Of a stretch of DNA of 64,000 nucleotides, positions 56,122 through 64,000 are shown in pieces. Origin of the DNA: Rhodobacter sp. NTK016B (lineage in GTDB: Bacteria > Pseudomonadota > Alphaproteobacteria > Rhodobacterales > Rhodobacteraceae); assembly GCF_017303295.1 (NCBI RefSeq), contig NZ_JAFKOK010000014.1, forward strand, positions 100,134 through 164,133, written 5' to 3'. How positions within the stretch are numbered: position 1 is the stretch's first letter; every line of letters starts with the position of its first letter. The position numbers and the translations under genes were made by a program. The notes under the pieces were generated by a model. The model was not told where the DNA came from, searched no databases, and saw only the letters and a list, made by a program, of their open reading frames with translations.

Positions 56122-57567
56122 TCATTCGACCATCGGCATCAGCGCATCGAGCGACTTCTTGGCGTCGCCATAGAACATGCGCGTGTTCTCCTTGTAGAAC
56201 AGCGGGTTTTCGATACCCGAATAGCCCGTGCCCTGCCCGCGCTTCGACACGAAGACCTGCTTGGCTCTCCAGACTTCCAGCACCGGCATGCCGGCTATGG
56301 GCGAGTTGGGATCTTCCTGCGCCGCCGGGTTCACGATGTCGTTCGAGCCGATGACGATCACCACGTCCGTTTCCGGGAAGTCCTCATTGATCTCGTCCAT
56401 TTCCAGCACGATGTCGTAAGGAACCTTGGCCTCGGCCAGCAGCACGTTCATATGCCCCGGCAGACGCCCCGCGACCGGGTGGATCGCGAAACGCACATTC
56501 TTGCCCTTGGCCCGCAGCTTGCGCGTCAGCTCGCTGACAGCCTGCTGCGCCTGCGCCACCGCCATGCCATAACCCGGCACGATGATGACCGAGTCGGCCT
56601 CGTTCAGCGCCGAGGCCACGCCGTCGGCGTCGATGGCGATCTGCTCGCCCTCGATCTCCATCGCCGGGCCCGAGCTTCCGCCGAAACCACCAAGAATGAC
56701 CGAGACGAACGAGCGGTTCATCGCCTTGCACATGATGTAGGACAGGATCGCCCCCGACGAACCGACCAGCGCGCCCACCACGATCAGCAGGTCGTTGGAC
56801 AGCGAAAAGCCGATCGCCGCCGCCGCCCAGCCCGAATAGCTGTTGAGCATCGACACCACGACCGGCATGTCGGCGCCGCCGATGCCCATGATCAGGTGAT
56901 AGCCGATGAAGAAGGCCAGCAGCGTCATCAGCATCAGCGTCCAGGTGCCGAAGCCCTGGAAGTACAGGATCAGCAGCAGGATCGAGATCAGCGCCGCGCC
57001 CGCATTGAGCATATGGCCGCCCGGCAGCTTGGTCGCGGCCGAGTTCACCTTGCCCGAAAGCTTGCCATAGGCAATGACCGAGCCGGTGAAGGTGACGGCA
57101 CCGATGAAGACGCCGAGGAACACCTCGACCTTCAGGACCGCGATCTCGGCCGTCGTTTTCTCGGCCACCTTGGCGGCAAAGCCGGTCAGCATGTCCAGCG
57201 CAGCTGCGTCACCCGCGGCCTGCATTGCAGCAACGCGCACCATTTCGAATTGCGCGTTGAAGCCGATGAAGACCGCCGCCAGACCGACGAGCGAGTGCAT
57301 CGCCGCCACAAGCTGCGGCATCTCGGTCATCTGCACGCGCTGTGCCACGACCCAGCCAATCCCGCCGCCGATGGCGATCAGGATGAGCGACAGCACCCAG
57401 TTGCCCGCGCCGGGGCCCATGAGCGTGGCGACAACCGCCAGCGCCATGCCGACGATGCCGTACCAGACCGCGCGCTTGGCGCTTTCCTGATTGGACAGGC
57501 CGCCCAGCGATTGAATGAACAGAACAGCCGCAACGACGTAAGCGGCGGTGGTGAAACCGTATTCCAT
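56122..57567 (-). CDS. pntB: NAD(P) transhydrogenase subunit beta
   Basis: A 481-residue proton-pumping transhydrogenase subunit with about nine helices at the N terminus and an NADP(H)-binding domain at the C terminus. Blocks are [19 protein letters not shown], then [18 protein letters not shown] and the NADP pocket [34 protein letters not shown] and [19 protein letters not shown]. Start behind GGGGAGCGG, 15 nt after the pntA stop. It makes NADPH from NADH with the proton gradient. Confidence 0.96.
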   Translation of the reverse strand: MEYGFTTAAYVVAAVLFIQSLGGLSNQESAKRAVWYGIVGMALAVVATLMGPGAGNWVLSLILIAIGGGIGWVVAQRVQMTEMPQLVAAMHSLVGLAAVFIGFNAQFEMVRVAAMQAAGDAAALDMLTGFAAKVAEKTTAEIAVLKVEVFLGVFIGAVTFTGSVIAYGKLSGKVNSAATKLPGGHMLNAGAALISILLLILYFQGFGTWTLMLMTLLAFFIGYHLIMGIGGADMPVVVSMLNSYSGWAAAAIGFSLSNDLLIVVGALVGSSGAILSYIMCKAMNRSFVSVILGGFGGSSGPAMEIEGEQIAIDADGVASALNEADSVIIVPGYGMAVAQAQQAVSELTRKLRAKGKNVRFAIHPVAGRLPGHMNVLLAEAKVPYDIVLEMDEINEDFPETDVVIVIGSNDIVNPAAQEDPNSPIAGMPVLEVWRAKQVFVSKRGQGTGYSGIENPLFYKENTRMFYGDAKKSLDALMPMVE

Positions 57568-57582
57568 GTCTTACCGCTCCCC

Positions 57583-59154
57583 TTACGACTTCTGGAACAT
57601 GGCGAGCATGCGCCGGGTGACCATGAAGCCACCGAAAATGTTGATGCCAGCCATGAAGACCGACAGCGAGGCAAGGATCATCACCAGCCAGCTGCCCGAA
57701 CCGATCTGCATCAGCGCACCGAGGATGATGATCGACGAGATCGCATTGGTGACGGCCATCAGCGGCGTGTGCAGCGAATGCGAGACGCTCCAGATCACCT
57801 GGAAGCCGACATAGCAGGCCAGCACGAAGACGATGAAGTGCGACATGAAGCTGGCCGGCGCGAAGAAGCCCGCCAGCAGCAGCAGCACGCCGCCCGCGCC
57901 CAGCAGGGTCACCTGCTGCTTGGTCTGTGCCTTGAACGCGGCCACTTCCTGCGCGCGCTTTTCTTCCGCCGTCAGTTCCTTCGGCTTCTCGCGCTTTTGT
58001 GCGGCGATGGCCTGAACCTTGGGCGGCGGCGGCGGGAATGTGATCTCGCCCGCATGCGCCACGGTGGCGCCGCGGATCACGTCATCTTCCATGTTATGGT
58101 TGATGACGCCGTCCTTGCCGGGCGTCAGATCCGTCAGCATGTGGCGGATATTGTTGGAATAAAGCGTCGACGCCTGCGTGCCCATCCGGCTGGGGAAGTC
58201 GGTATAGCCGACGATGGTCACGCCGTTCTCGGTGACGATCTTCTCGTCCTTGACGGTCAGGTCGCAATTGCCGCCCTTCTCCGCCGCCAGATCGACGATG
58301 ACCGAGCCGCGCTTCATCAGGCCGACCATGTCCTCGGTCCACAGCTTGGGCGCCGGACGGCCGGGGATCAGGGCGGTGGTGATGACGATATCGACTTCGG
58401 GCGCCAGTTCGCGGAATTTCTCGAGCTGTTTCTCGCGGAATTCTGGCGACGAGGGCGCGGCATAGCCGCCGGTCGCGGCGCCGTCCTGAGCCTGCTCTTC
58501 GAAATCGAGATAGACGAACTCAGCGCCCATCGATTCGATCTGTTCGGCCACTTCGGGCCGCACGTCGAAGGCCAGCGTGATCGCGCCAAGGCTGGTCGAG
58601 GTGCCGATCGCGGCCAGACCGGCCACGCCCGCACCGACCACCAGCACCTTCGCCGGCGGGACCTTGCCCGCCGCCGTCACCTGCCCGGTGAAGAAGCGGC
58701 CAAAATTGTTGCCCGCCTCAATCACCGCGCGGTAGCCGGCGATATTGGCCATCGACGACAGCGCGTCCATCTTCTGCGCGCGGCTGATACGCGGGACCAT
58801 GTCCATCGCGACGACGGTGGTGCCCTTTTCCTTGGCCAGTTCCAGCATCTCGGCATTCTGTGCCGGCCAGAAGAAGGCGATCAGCGTTTGATCAGCGCGC
58901 AGGCGGTTCATTTCGTCCGTGGTGGCTTCGCGCACCTTCACGACGACATCCGCCGCCTCGAAGAGAGCCTCGGCCGAAGGCGCGATTTCCACCCCCGCCG
59001 CTTCATAGGCCGCGTCCTCGAACCCGGCAGCGGCACCCGCCCCCGTTTCGATGATGCAGCTATGCCCCAGTTTCTGAAGTTGTTGCGCCGAGTCCGGCGT
59101 CATGGCGACCCGGTTTTCACCCGGGAATATTTCTTTCGGTGCCCCGATCTTCAC
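57583..59154 (-). CDS. pntA: NAD(P) transhydrogenase subunit alpha
   Basis: A 523-residue alpha subunit combining the NAD(H) domain with four C-terminal transmembrane helices (about 410-515); in some alphaproteobacteria these are split into two proteins. The NAD-binding loop is [22 protein letters not shown]-loop-like residues and the mobile loop [20 protein letters not shown] follow. GTG at 59154, 6 nt after GGAGG, gives [13 protein letters not shown]; a longer start at 59172 lacks a site. It is followed by pntB. Confidence 0.95.
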   Translation of the reverse strand: MKIGAPKEIFPGENRVAMTPDSAQQLQKLGHSCIIETGAGAAAGFEDAAYEAAGVEIAPSAEALFEAADVVVKVREATTDEMNRLRADQTLIAFFWPAQNAEMLELAKEKGTTVVAMDMVPRISRAQKMDALSSMANIAGYRAVIEAGNNFGRFFTGQVTAAGKVPPAKVLVVGAGVAGLAAIGTSTSLGAITLAFDVRPEVAEQIESMGAEFVYLDFEEQAQDGAATGGYAAPSSPEFREKQLEKFRELAPEVDIVITTALIPGRPAPKLWTEDMVGLMKRGSVIVDLAAEKGGNCDLTVKDEKIVTENGVTIVGYTDFPSRMGTQASTLYSNNIRHMLTDLTPGKDGVINHNMEDDVIRGATVAHAGEITFPPPPPKVQAIAAQKREKPKELTAEEKRAQEVAAFKAQTKQQVTLLGAGGVLLLLAGFFAPASFMSHFIVFVLACYVGFQVIWSVSHSLHTPLMAVTNAISSIIILGALMQIGSGSWLVMILASLSVFMAGINIFGGFMVTRRMLAMFQKS

Positions 59155-59376
59155 GTTGGTCCTCCGTTTCAAGGGCCGGGCGAGGCGCCGCCCGATCTAA
59201 TCGTTCCCGCCGTGGGATAGCGCGCGCAAGATTATTTCACAAGCAGGTGTCTGCGCTAACGTTAACCAATGCTGGTCGCGGGGAGGCCTGAATGGCGGGG
59301 GGCTTGCGCGAAATCAAGGCCGGATTCAGCGTATTGGTCTATTCTTGCACGCGGTTGCCAGCCTCAGGAGCATTGC

Positions 59377-60258
59377 ATGGATGATCAGAACCCCCCTGCG
59401 CCCATTACCCCGACCGAGACCGCGCCACAGCCCAAAACCGCGCCGCCCTCACCCGAGGCGCTCAGAGCCGCTTTCGAGAGCACGCATTATCCCTATCCGC
59501 ACAAGATGGCGCGGCGGCCCTACGAGCTTGAGAAAACGCGCCTGCAGGCCGAATTGCTGAAAGTGCAGCTCTGGGCGCAGGAAACCGGCCAGAAATTCGT
59601 CATTCTGTTCGAGGGCCGCGATGCCGCCGGCAAGGGCGGCACGATCAAGCGGTTCACCGAGCATCTGAACCCCCGGTTCGCGCGCGTCGTGGCGCTGAAC
59701 AAACCCTCGGAAACCGAACGCGGCCAATGGTATTTCCAGCGCTATCTCGAACATCTGCCGACGCAGGGCGAAATGGTGTTCTATGACCGCTCTTGGTACA
59801 ACCGCGCGGGTGTCGAACGGGTGATGGGGTTCTGCACGCCCGAGGAATATCTCGAATTCATGCGGCAGGCGCCCGAGCTTGAGCGGATGCTCGTGCGCTC
59901 GGGCATCCGGCTTTACAAATTCTGGTTTTCGGTCACCCCCGACGAACAGCGCCGCCGCTTCGCGCAGCGCGAGGTCGACCCGCTCAAGCGCTGGAAGCTC
60001 TCGCCGATCGACAAGGCGTCGCTGAACCTGTGGGACGAATACACCGCCGCCAAGGAGGCGATGTTCTTCTACACCGACACCGCCGATGCGCCCTGGACCA
60101 TCATCAAGTCGAAGGACAAGAAGCGCGCACGGTTGAACTGCATGAGGCATTTCCTGACGACACTCGATTATCCCGGCAAGGACCCCGAGGTTGTCGGCAC
60201 GCCTGATCCGCTGATCGTCGGCCATGCCCGCCACGTCATGCGCCATACCGAGTTCTAG
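59377..60258 (+). CDS. ppk2: Polyphosphate kinase 2 (PPK2 family)
   Basis: A 293-residue polyphosphate-dependent nucleotide kinase. Walker A is FEGRDAAGKGGTIKRF, Walker B is MVFYDRSWYNRAGVERVMGF, and the lid arginines are in RRRFAQREVDPLKRWKLSP. Length and single-domain form fit class I PPK2, making GTP or ATP from polyphosphate. ATG 59377 follows CAGGAG; an N-terminal Pro/Thr-rich tail of about 35 residues is disordered. Confidence 0.93.
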   Translation: MDDQNPPAPITPTETAPQPKTAPPSPEALRAAFESTHYPYPHKMARRPYELEKTRLQAELLKVQLWAQETGQKFVILFEGRDAAGKGGTIKRFTEHLNPRFARVVALNKPSETERGQWYFQRYLEHLPTQGEMVFYDRSWYNRAGVERVMGFCTPEEYLEFMRQAPELERMLVRSGIRLYKFWFSVTPDEQRRRFAQREVDPLKRWKLSPIDKASLNLWDEYTAAKEAMFFYTDTADAPWTIIKSKDKKRARLNCMRHFLTTLDYPGKDPEVVGTPDPLIVGHARHVMRHTEF

Positions 60259-60333
60259 GGGCCAAGGTCCGTTGCGCCCCCTGTCGCGCGCGCCTGACCG
60301 CGCTATGTAACGGGCACAGAGCGCGGAGGCGGC

Positions 60334-60732
60334 ATGTTCAGAATCCTGTGGAGTGTGGCGGGCGGCTTCGCGCTGGCGGTGGGCATCGTCGGCATCGTGC
60401 TGCCGCTGGTCCCGACAACGCCCCTGCTGCTGTTGGCGGCCTTCTGTTTCGCGCGCTCTTCGCCCCGGCTTGAAATGTGGCTGGTCGAGCATCCCCGCTT
60501 CGGCCCGCCCATCCGCGACTGGCGGGCCGAGGGCGCGATCTCGCCGCGCGCCAAGACCATGGCGATGATCGCCATCGGCGCGACCTTTGCGCTGAGCGTG
60601 TTCATGCGTCTGCCCGCCCATGTGCTGCTGATACAGGCGGTAACGCTGGGCGCGGTGACGCTTTTCATCCTGACGCGCCCCGCCCCGCGACCCAGCCTGA
60701 ACGCCATCAAGCCCCCCGATCCCGAGGCCTGA
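60334..60732 (+). CDS. DUF454 (YbaN-type) inner membrane protein
   Basis: A 132-residue membrane protein with about three to four helices. The N-terminal LWSVAGGFALAVGIVGIVLP, followed by LVPTTPLLLLAAFCFARSSP and the FGPPIRDWRAEGAIS loop, is the DUF454 signature. Its function is unknown. RBS GGAGG. Confidence 0.9.
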   Translation: MFRILWSVAGGFALAVGIVGIVLPLVPTTPLLLLAAFCFARSSPRLEMWLVEHPRFGPPIRDWRAEGAISPRAKTMAMIAIGATFALSVFMRLPAHVLLIQAVTLGAVTLFILTRPAPRPSLNAIKPPDPEA

Positions 60733-60818
60733 CCACGCCCGCGAATAGCCCGCTCGCCTTGACAGACGGACGCGTACAGCGTTGGTAGTGTGCACAAAAC
60801 AGGGATGGGGGATAAATC

Positions 60819-61307
60819 TTGGTCCGGGGATATCTGGCGCTTGCGCGTGGCCTTGACCGGCTGACGCTGTGGCTGGCCATGGCGGCAGGCGGCACGCTGG
60901 TGCTGATGGTGCTGCTCAATGTCGTGCTGCGATACGGCTTCGGCACCGGCTCGATCAAGATGCAGGACCTCGCGGCCTATGCCTTTTCCGTGCTGCTGAT
61001 CCTTGCCGTGCCGCTGTGCCATGCGCGCGCAGGCCACGTGCGGGTCGAGGTTCTCTCGGAGCGCCTGTCGCCGCGCTATATGTGGCTGGCCGACTGGGCC
61101 GCATGGGCGCTGTTCCTCGTGCCGGTCTTCGGCCTGATCGTCTGGGCCGGCTGGAGCGAGATCGTCTTCTCGTGGCAGATTGGCGAAGGCAGCACCACGC
61201 CGGGCGGGCTGGGCGGCATGTATCTGGTGAAAACCGCGCTGCCGGTGGCGGCCGTTCTGATGATTATCCAGGGCCTTGCGGCCGTGCTGAGGGGGCCCGA
61301 GGCATGA
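60819..61307 (+). CDS. dctQ: TRAP transporter small permease (DctQ-type)
   Basis: A 162-residue four-helix membrane protein. The block MVLLNVVLRYGFGTGSIKMQD is typical of DctQ subunits. The start is TTG at 60819, 4-8 nt behind GGGGGA; no ATG is in place. Its stop overlaps the start of the large permease by 4 nt (ATGA). The TRAP system takes up organic acids with sodium. Confidence 0.9.
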   Translation: MVRGYLALARGLDRLTLWLAMAAGGTLVLMVLLNVVLRYGFGTGSIKMQDLAAYAFSVLLILAVPLCHARAGHVRVEVLSERLSPRYMWLADWAAWALFLVPVFGLIVWAGWSEIVFSWQIGEGSTTPGGLGGMYLVKTALPVAAVLMIIQGLAAVLRGPEA

Positions 61308-62845
61308 GCGGACAGGAATGGATGCTGATCGTCTTGTTCCTCGCCCTGTTCGGCGGAATCCTGTCGGGCATTCCGGCGATGCTGGCGATTTCGGGCGTGC
61401 CGCTGGTCCTCGCGGTGATTGCCGGTCAGTTCGACCTGTTCAACCTCGCCTTCCTCAGCAACTTCCCTGCCCGAGTGCTGGGGGTGATGAACAACACGTT
61501 GCTGATGGCCGTCCCGCTCTTCGTGCTGATGGGCGTCTTCCTTGAGCGTGCGCAGCTGGCCGAGCGGATGCTGCGGGTGCTGGCGCGCCTGCTGGGCGGC
61601 TCGCCGCTGGGCATGGGGCTGGCGGTTCTGGCCTTCAGCGCCATCATCGCCGCATCGACCGGCATCATCGGCGCCACGGTGGTAATGCTGGTGCTGATCG
61701 CCCTGACGCCGATGCTGGAAGCGGGCGTGCCCAAGCGGCAGGCCGCCGGGCTGATCTGCGCGGCGGGAACGTTGGGACAGATCATTCCGCCCTCGATCCT
61801 GCTGGTGCTTCTGGGCGACCAGATCGGCAATACCTATCTCGAAGCGCAGCAGCGCGCCGGGAATTTCGCGCCGATGCCGGTCTCGGTCGCCGATCTCTTC
61901 GCCGGCGCGATGGTGCCGGGGCTGGTACTGGTCGGGCTTTACGCGCTGTGGCTGCTGATCACCCTGCGACCGGGCCGCGCGCGCCGGGTCGCGATCAGCA
62001 ACGAACCCGTGGCGATGACCGAGGTGCTGTTCACCTTCCTGCCGCCGATGCTGCTGATCCTCGCCGTGCTGGGTTCGATCCTTGGCGGCATCGCCACCGC
62101 GACCGAGGCTGCGGGCCTCGGTGCCGTCGGGGCGGGGCTGATGGCGGCCTTCTCGCTCACCCAGTCTCGGCTCGAGCGCAGCATCATCGGCATCGCGGGT
62201 CTTGCGGCCTTCGTGCTGGTGGCCATCCGCATGAGCCTTGGACGCGGCGACGCGGGCAGCCTTGCGCAGATGGTCAGCATCGCGGCGGCGCTGCTGCTGG
62301 CTCTGGGCGTCGTGGTGGCGATCTGGCGGCTGGTGCGGGGCCGGATGATGGGCGGCACGCTGGTCGAGACCATCAAGATCTCGGGCATGGTCTTCGGCAT
62401 CGTCATCGCCGCTTCGATGCTGTCGCTCGTCTTCCGGGGCTTCGGTGGCGAGCACGCGGTCGAACACCTGATGCGCGAATTCCCCGGCGGGGAAATGGGC
62501 GCGCTTCTGGCGGTCATGGTGATCGTGTTCCTGCTGGGCTTCATCCTCGAAGCGGTCGAGATCATCTATATCGTCGTGCCGCTTCTGGGACCCGCGGTGC
62601 TGGCGGGCGACATCTCGCCGGTGTGGTTCGCGGTGCTGATGGCGATGAACCTGCAAACCAGCTTCCTGACGCCGCCCTTCGGCTTCGCGCTGTTTTATTT
62701 CCGCTCCGTGGCCCCCCGGGGCATTTCGACGATGGACATATACCGCGGCGTGGTGCCCTTTGTTCTCATTCAGATCATAGCCGTGGCGCTGGTTTTCACC
62801 TTTCCGGCACTCGCAACATGGCTGCCGAATTTGATGTTCAACTGA
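61304..62845 (+). CDS. dctM: TRAP transporter large permease (DctM-type)
   Basis: A 513-residue permease with about 14 helices, longer than the usual 430 because of an extra hydrophobic insert at about 225-350. Family blocks are GVMNNTLLMAVPLFVLMGVF, SAIIAASTGIIGATVVMLVL and the C-terminal NLQTSFLTPPFGFALFYFRS. It forms the transport path with the small subunit and receives substrate from the binding protein. Confidence 0.92.
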   Translation: MSGQEWMLIVLFLALFGGILSGIPAMLAISGVPLVLAVIAGQFDLFNLAFLSNFPARVLGVMNNTLLMAVPLFVLMGVFLERAQLAERMLRVLARLLGGSPLGMGLAVLAFSAIIAASTGIIGATVVMLVLIALTPMLEAGVPKRQAAGLICAAGTLGQIIPPSILLVLLGDQIGNTYLEAQQRAGNFAPMPVSVADLFAGAMVPGLVLVGLYALWLLITLRPGRARRVAISNEPVAMTEVLFTFLPPMLLILAVLGSILGGIATATEAAGLGAVGAGLMAAFSLTQSRLERSIIGIAGLAAFVLVAIRMSLGRGDAGSLAQMVSIAAALLLALGVVVAIWRLVRGRMMGGTLVETIKISGMVFGIVIAASMLSLVFRGFGGEHAVEHLMREFPGGEMGALLAVMVIVFLLGFILEAVEIIYIVVPLLGPAVLAGDISPVWFAVLMAMNLQTSFLTPPFGFALFYFRSVAPRGISTMDIYRGVVPFVLIQIIAVALVFTFPALATWLPNLMFN

Positions 62846-62859
62846 GGAGGAGTTTCACA

Positions 62860-63933
62860 ATGAAACGCAGAACTTTCCTGAAAAGCGGCGCGGGAATCGC
62901 AGCCGGTGGCGCTGCGGCAGTGGGCCTTGCCGCCCCGGCTGTGGCGCAAGAGCGCATCGAATGGGACATGCCCTCGTCCTTCCCGAAAGCCGCGCCCGGC
63001 GTCGGCACCAACTCGACCCGCTTTGCCGAACTGGTCGAGCAACTCTCGTCCGGCCGGATGGTGATCAATGTCTACGGCGCGGGCGAACTGGTCCCGCCCT
63101 TCGCCGTCGAAGACGCGGTGCAGGCGGGCAACGTGCAGATCGGCCATGGCACGCCCTATTACGCGGCCTCGAAGACGGCCTCGGCGCATTGGTTCACCGG
63201 CGTGCCCTTCGGCCTGACCGCGAACGAGCATTTCGCCTGGCTGAAATGGGGCGGCGGGCAAGAAGTCTGGGACGAGATCTATGCCGAACGCAGCCTCAAG
63301 CCCTTCTACTCGGGTAATTCGGGCACGCAGGCGGGCGGCTGGTTCAAGAGCCGGATCGAAAGCCTCGATGACCTGCAGGGCCTGAACATGCGCATCGCCG
63401 GTCTCGGCGGCGAGATGATGCGCAAGCTCGGCGTGAACGCGATCCTGATGCCCGCGACCGAAATCTTCCAGTCGCTGCAATCGGGCGCCATCGACGCGGC
63501 CGAATGGGTCGGCCCGCTTCTGGACCAGGCCTTCGGTCTGCAGCGCATCACCAATCTGTGCTACACGCCGGCCTATGCCGAACCCGGCGCGGCGCTGCAG
63601 GTCGTGGTGAATACCGAGGCCTTTGCCGGCCTGCCCGACGACCTGAAAGCGATCATCGAAGCCGCTGCCATGCAGTGCTCGATGGAGACGCTGGCTCAGT
63701 TCGACTACATGAACGTGGGCGCGATGACGTCGCTTCAGGAAAGCGGCGTGGAGTTCCTCGAATTCCCCGAAGACGTGGTCTCGGCGATGAAGACCGCGTG
63801 GGAAGAGGTCAAGGAAGAGCAGCGCGCCGCCAGCCCCGATGCCGCGCGCGTGCTGGACAGCTACGAGCCCTTCCGCGAAGGCACGATCGGCTATTCCAAC
63901 GCCTTCGTGGGCCGCTACCTCGCCGCGCGCTGA
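62860..63933 (+). CDS. dctP: TRAP transporter substrate-binding protein (DctP-type)
   Basis: A 357-residue periplasmic binding protein with a Tat-type leader (KRRTFLKSGAGIAAGGAAAV). Ligand blocks are GAGELVPPFAVEDAVQAG, LNMRIAGLGGEMMRKLGVNAI and the substrate-binding Trp segment IDAAEWVGPLLDQAFGL. The pattern recalls TakP of Rhodobacter, which binds 2-oxo acids, so this is the best guess for the substrate. RBS GAGGAGG, 14 nt after the large permease stop. Confidence 0.9.
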   Translation: MKRRTFLKSGAGIAAGGAAAVGLAAPAVAQERIEWDMPSSFPKAAPGVGTNSTRFAELVEQLSSGRMVINVYGAGELVPPFAVEDAVQAGNVQIGHGTPYYAASKTASAHWFTGVPFGLTANEHFAWLKWGGGQEVWDEIYAERSLKPFYSGNSGTQAGGWFKSRIESLDDLQGLNMRIAGLGGEMMRKLGVNAILMPATEIFQSLQSGAIDAAEWVGPLLDQAFGLQRITNLCYTPAYAEPGAALQVVVNTEAFAGLPDDLKAIIEAAAMQCSMETLAQFDYMNVGAMTSLQESGVEFLEFPEDVVSAMKTAWEEVKEEQRAASPDAARVLDSYEPFREGTIGYSNAFVGRYLAAR

Positions 63934-63960
63934 GCGTCCGGCTTGCAGGATGAACGGAAG

Positions 63961-64000
63961 GAGGGGGGCTGTCTGCCCCCCTCTTTGGCTTCGCCAAATA
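63961..64000. repeat. Composite intergenic palindromic element, copy 6 (cut by window end)
   Basis: The hairpin GAGGGGGGC/GCCCCCCTC is identical to copy 1, with TTTGG next and a second short dyad TTGGC-TTC-GCCAA before the window stops. It follows the dctP stop by 27 nt and would serve as its terminator. Confidence 0.75.

Overview
The window is high-GC DNA from an alphaproteobacterium, most likely Rhodobacterales/Rhodobacteraceae. Indicators are the sox order R-S | V-W | X-Y-Z-A-B-C-D, an RNase E with a large acidic insertion inside its S1 domain, a form II cox-type S-L-M cluster, a pgk-linked small protein, and a recurrent intergenic hairpin element. It looks like ordinary chromosome: housekeeping genes are dense, there is one tRNA, and I see no rRNA, insertion sequence, prophage or CRISPR.

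Layout. 0-10 kb (all minus strand): cytochrome P450 fragment, membrane-associated serine-hydrolase-like protein, CcdA-type protein, rne, a DctB/DctD-like two-component pair and purQ. 10.3-18 kb (plus strand): molybdenum hydroxylase coxSLM cluster, TrmJ-like RNA methyltransferase, heme A synthase and an M32 carboxypeptidase. 18-24.3 kb (minus strand): BaiN-type flavoprotein, a small unknown, tRNA-Gln, and a compact four-gene Anbu operon (circularly permuted ATP-grasp, alpha-E, transglutaminase, Anbu proteasome-like peptidase). 24.5-42.3 kb: secreted Cache-like protein plus chemoreceptor, pgk, hydrolase, TauE/SafE permease, moaA, purB, enoyl-CoA hydratase, thioesterase, NYN-LOTUS protein, mfd and hemB.

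42.4-56 kb is the sulfur-oxidation region. It holds two YeeE/YedE (SoxT/TsuA-like) permeases, a Tat-exported metallo-beta-lactamase-fold enzyme, the ArsR-type repressor soxR, the periplasmic thiol-redox genes soxS, soxV and soxW, and the complete thiosulfate-oxidising multienzyme set soxXYZABCD. The layout implies thiosulfate or sulfane uptake and sensing on the minus strand and periplasmic oxidation on the plus strand. SoxR operators would sit in the soxS-soxV and soxW-soxX gaps. soxE, F, G and H are absent after soxD, where a strong terminator ends the cluster.

56-64 kb: pntAB transhydrogenase, a PPK2 kinase, a DUF454 protein and a TRAP transporter (small permease, large permease, binding protein).

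The items most worth a second look are the Anbu operon, a DctD-like regulator that has lost the sigma54-contacting GAFTGA loop, a 29-nt poly-C tract beside soxT, the dispersed palindromic intergenic element (at least six copies), and the paired-permease plus metallohydrolase extension of the sox locus. Conclusions rest on motif recognition and gene order; no similarity search was run.
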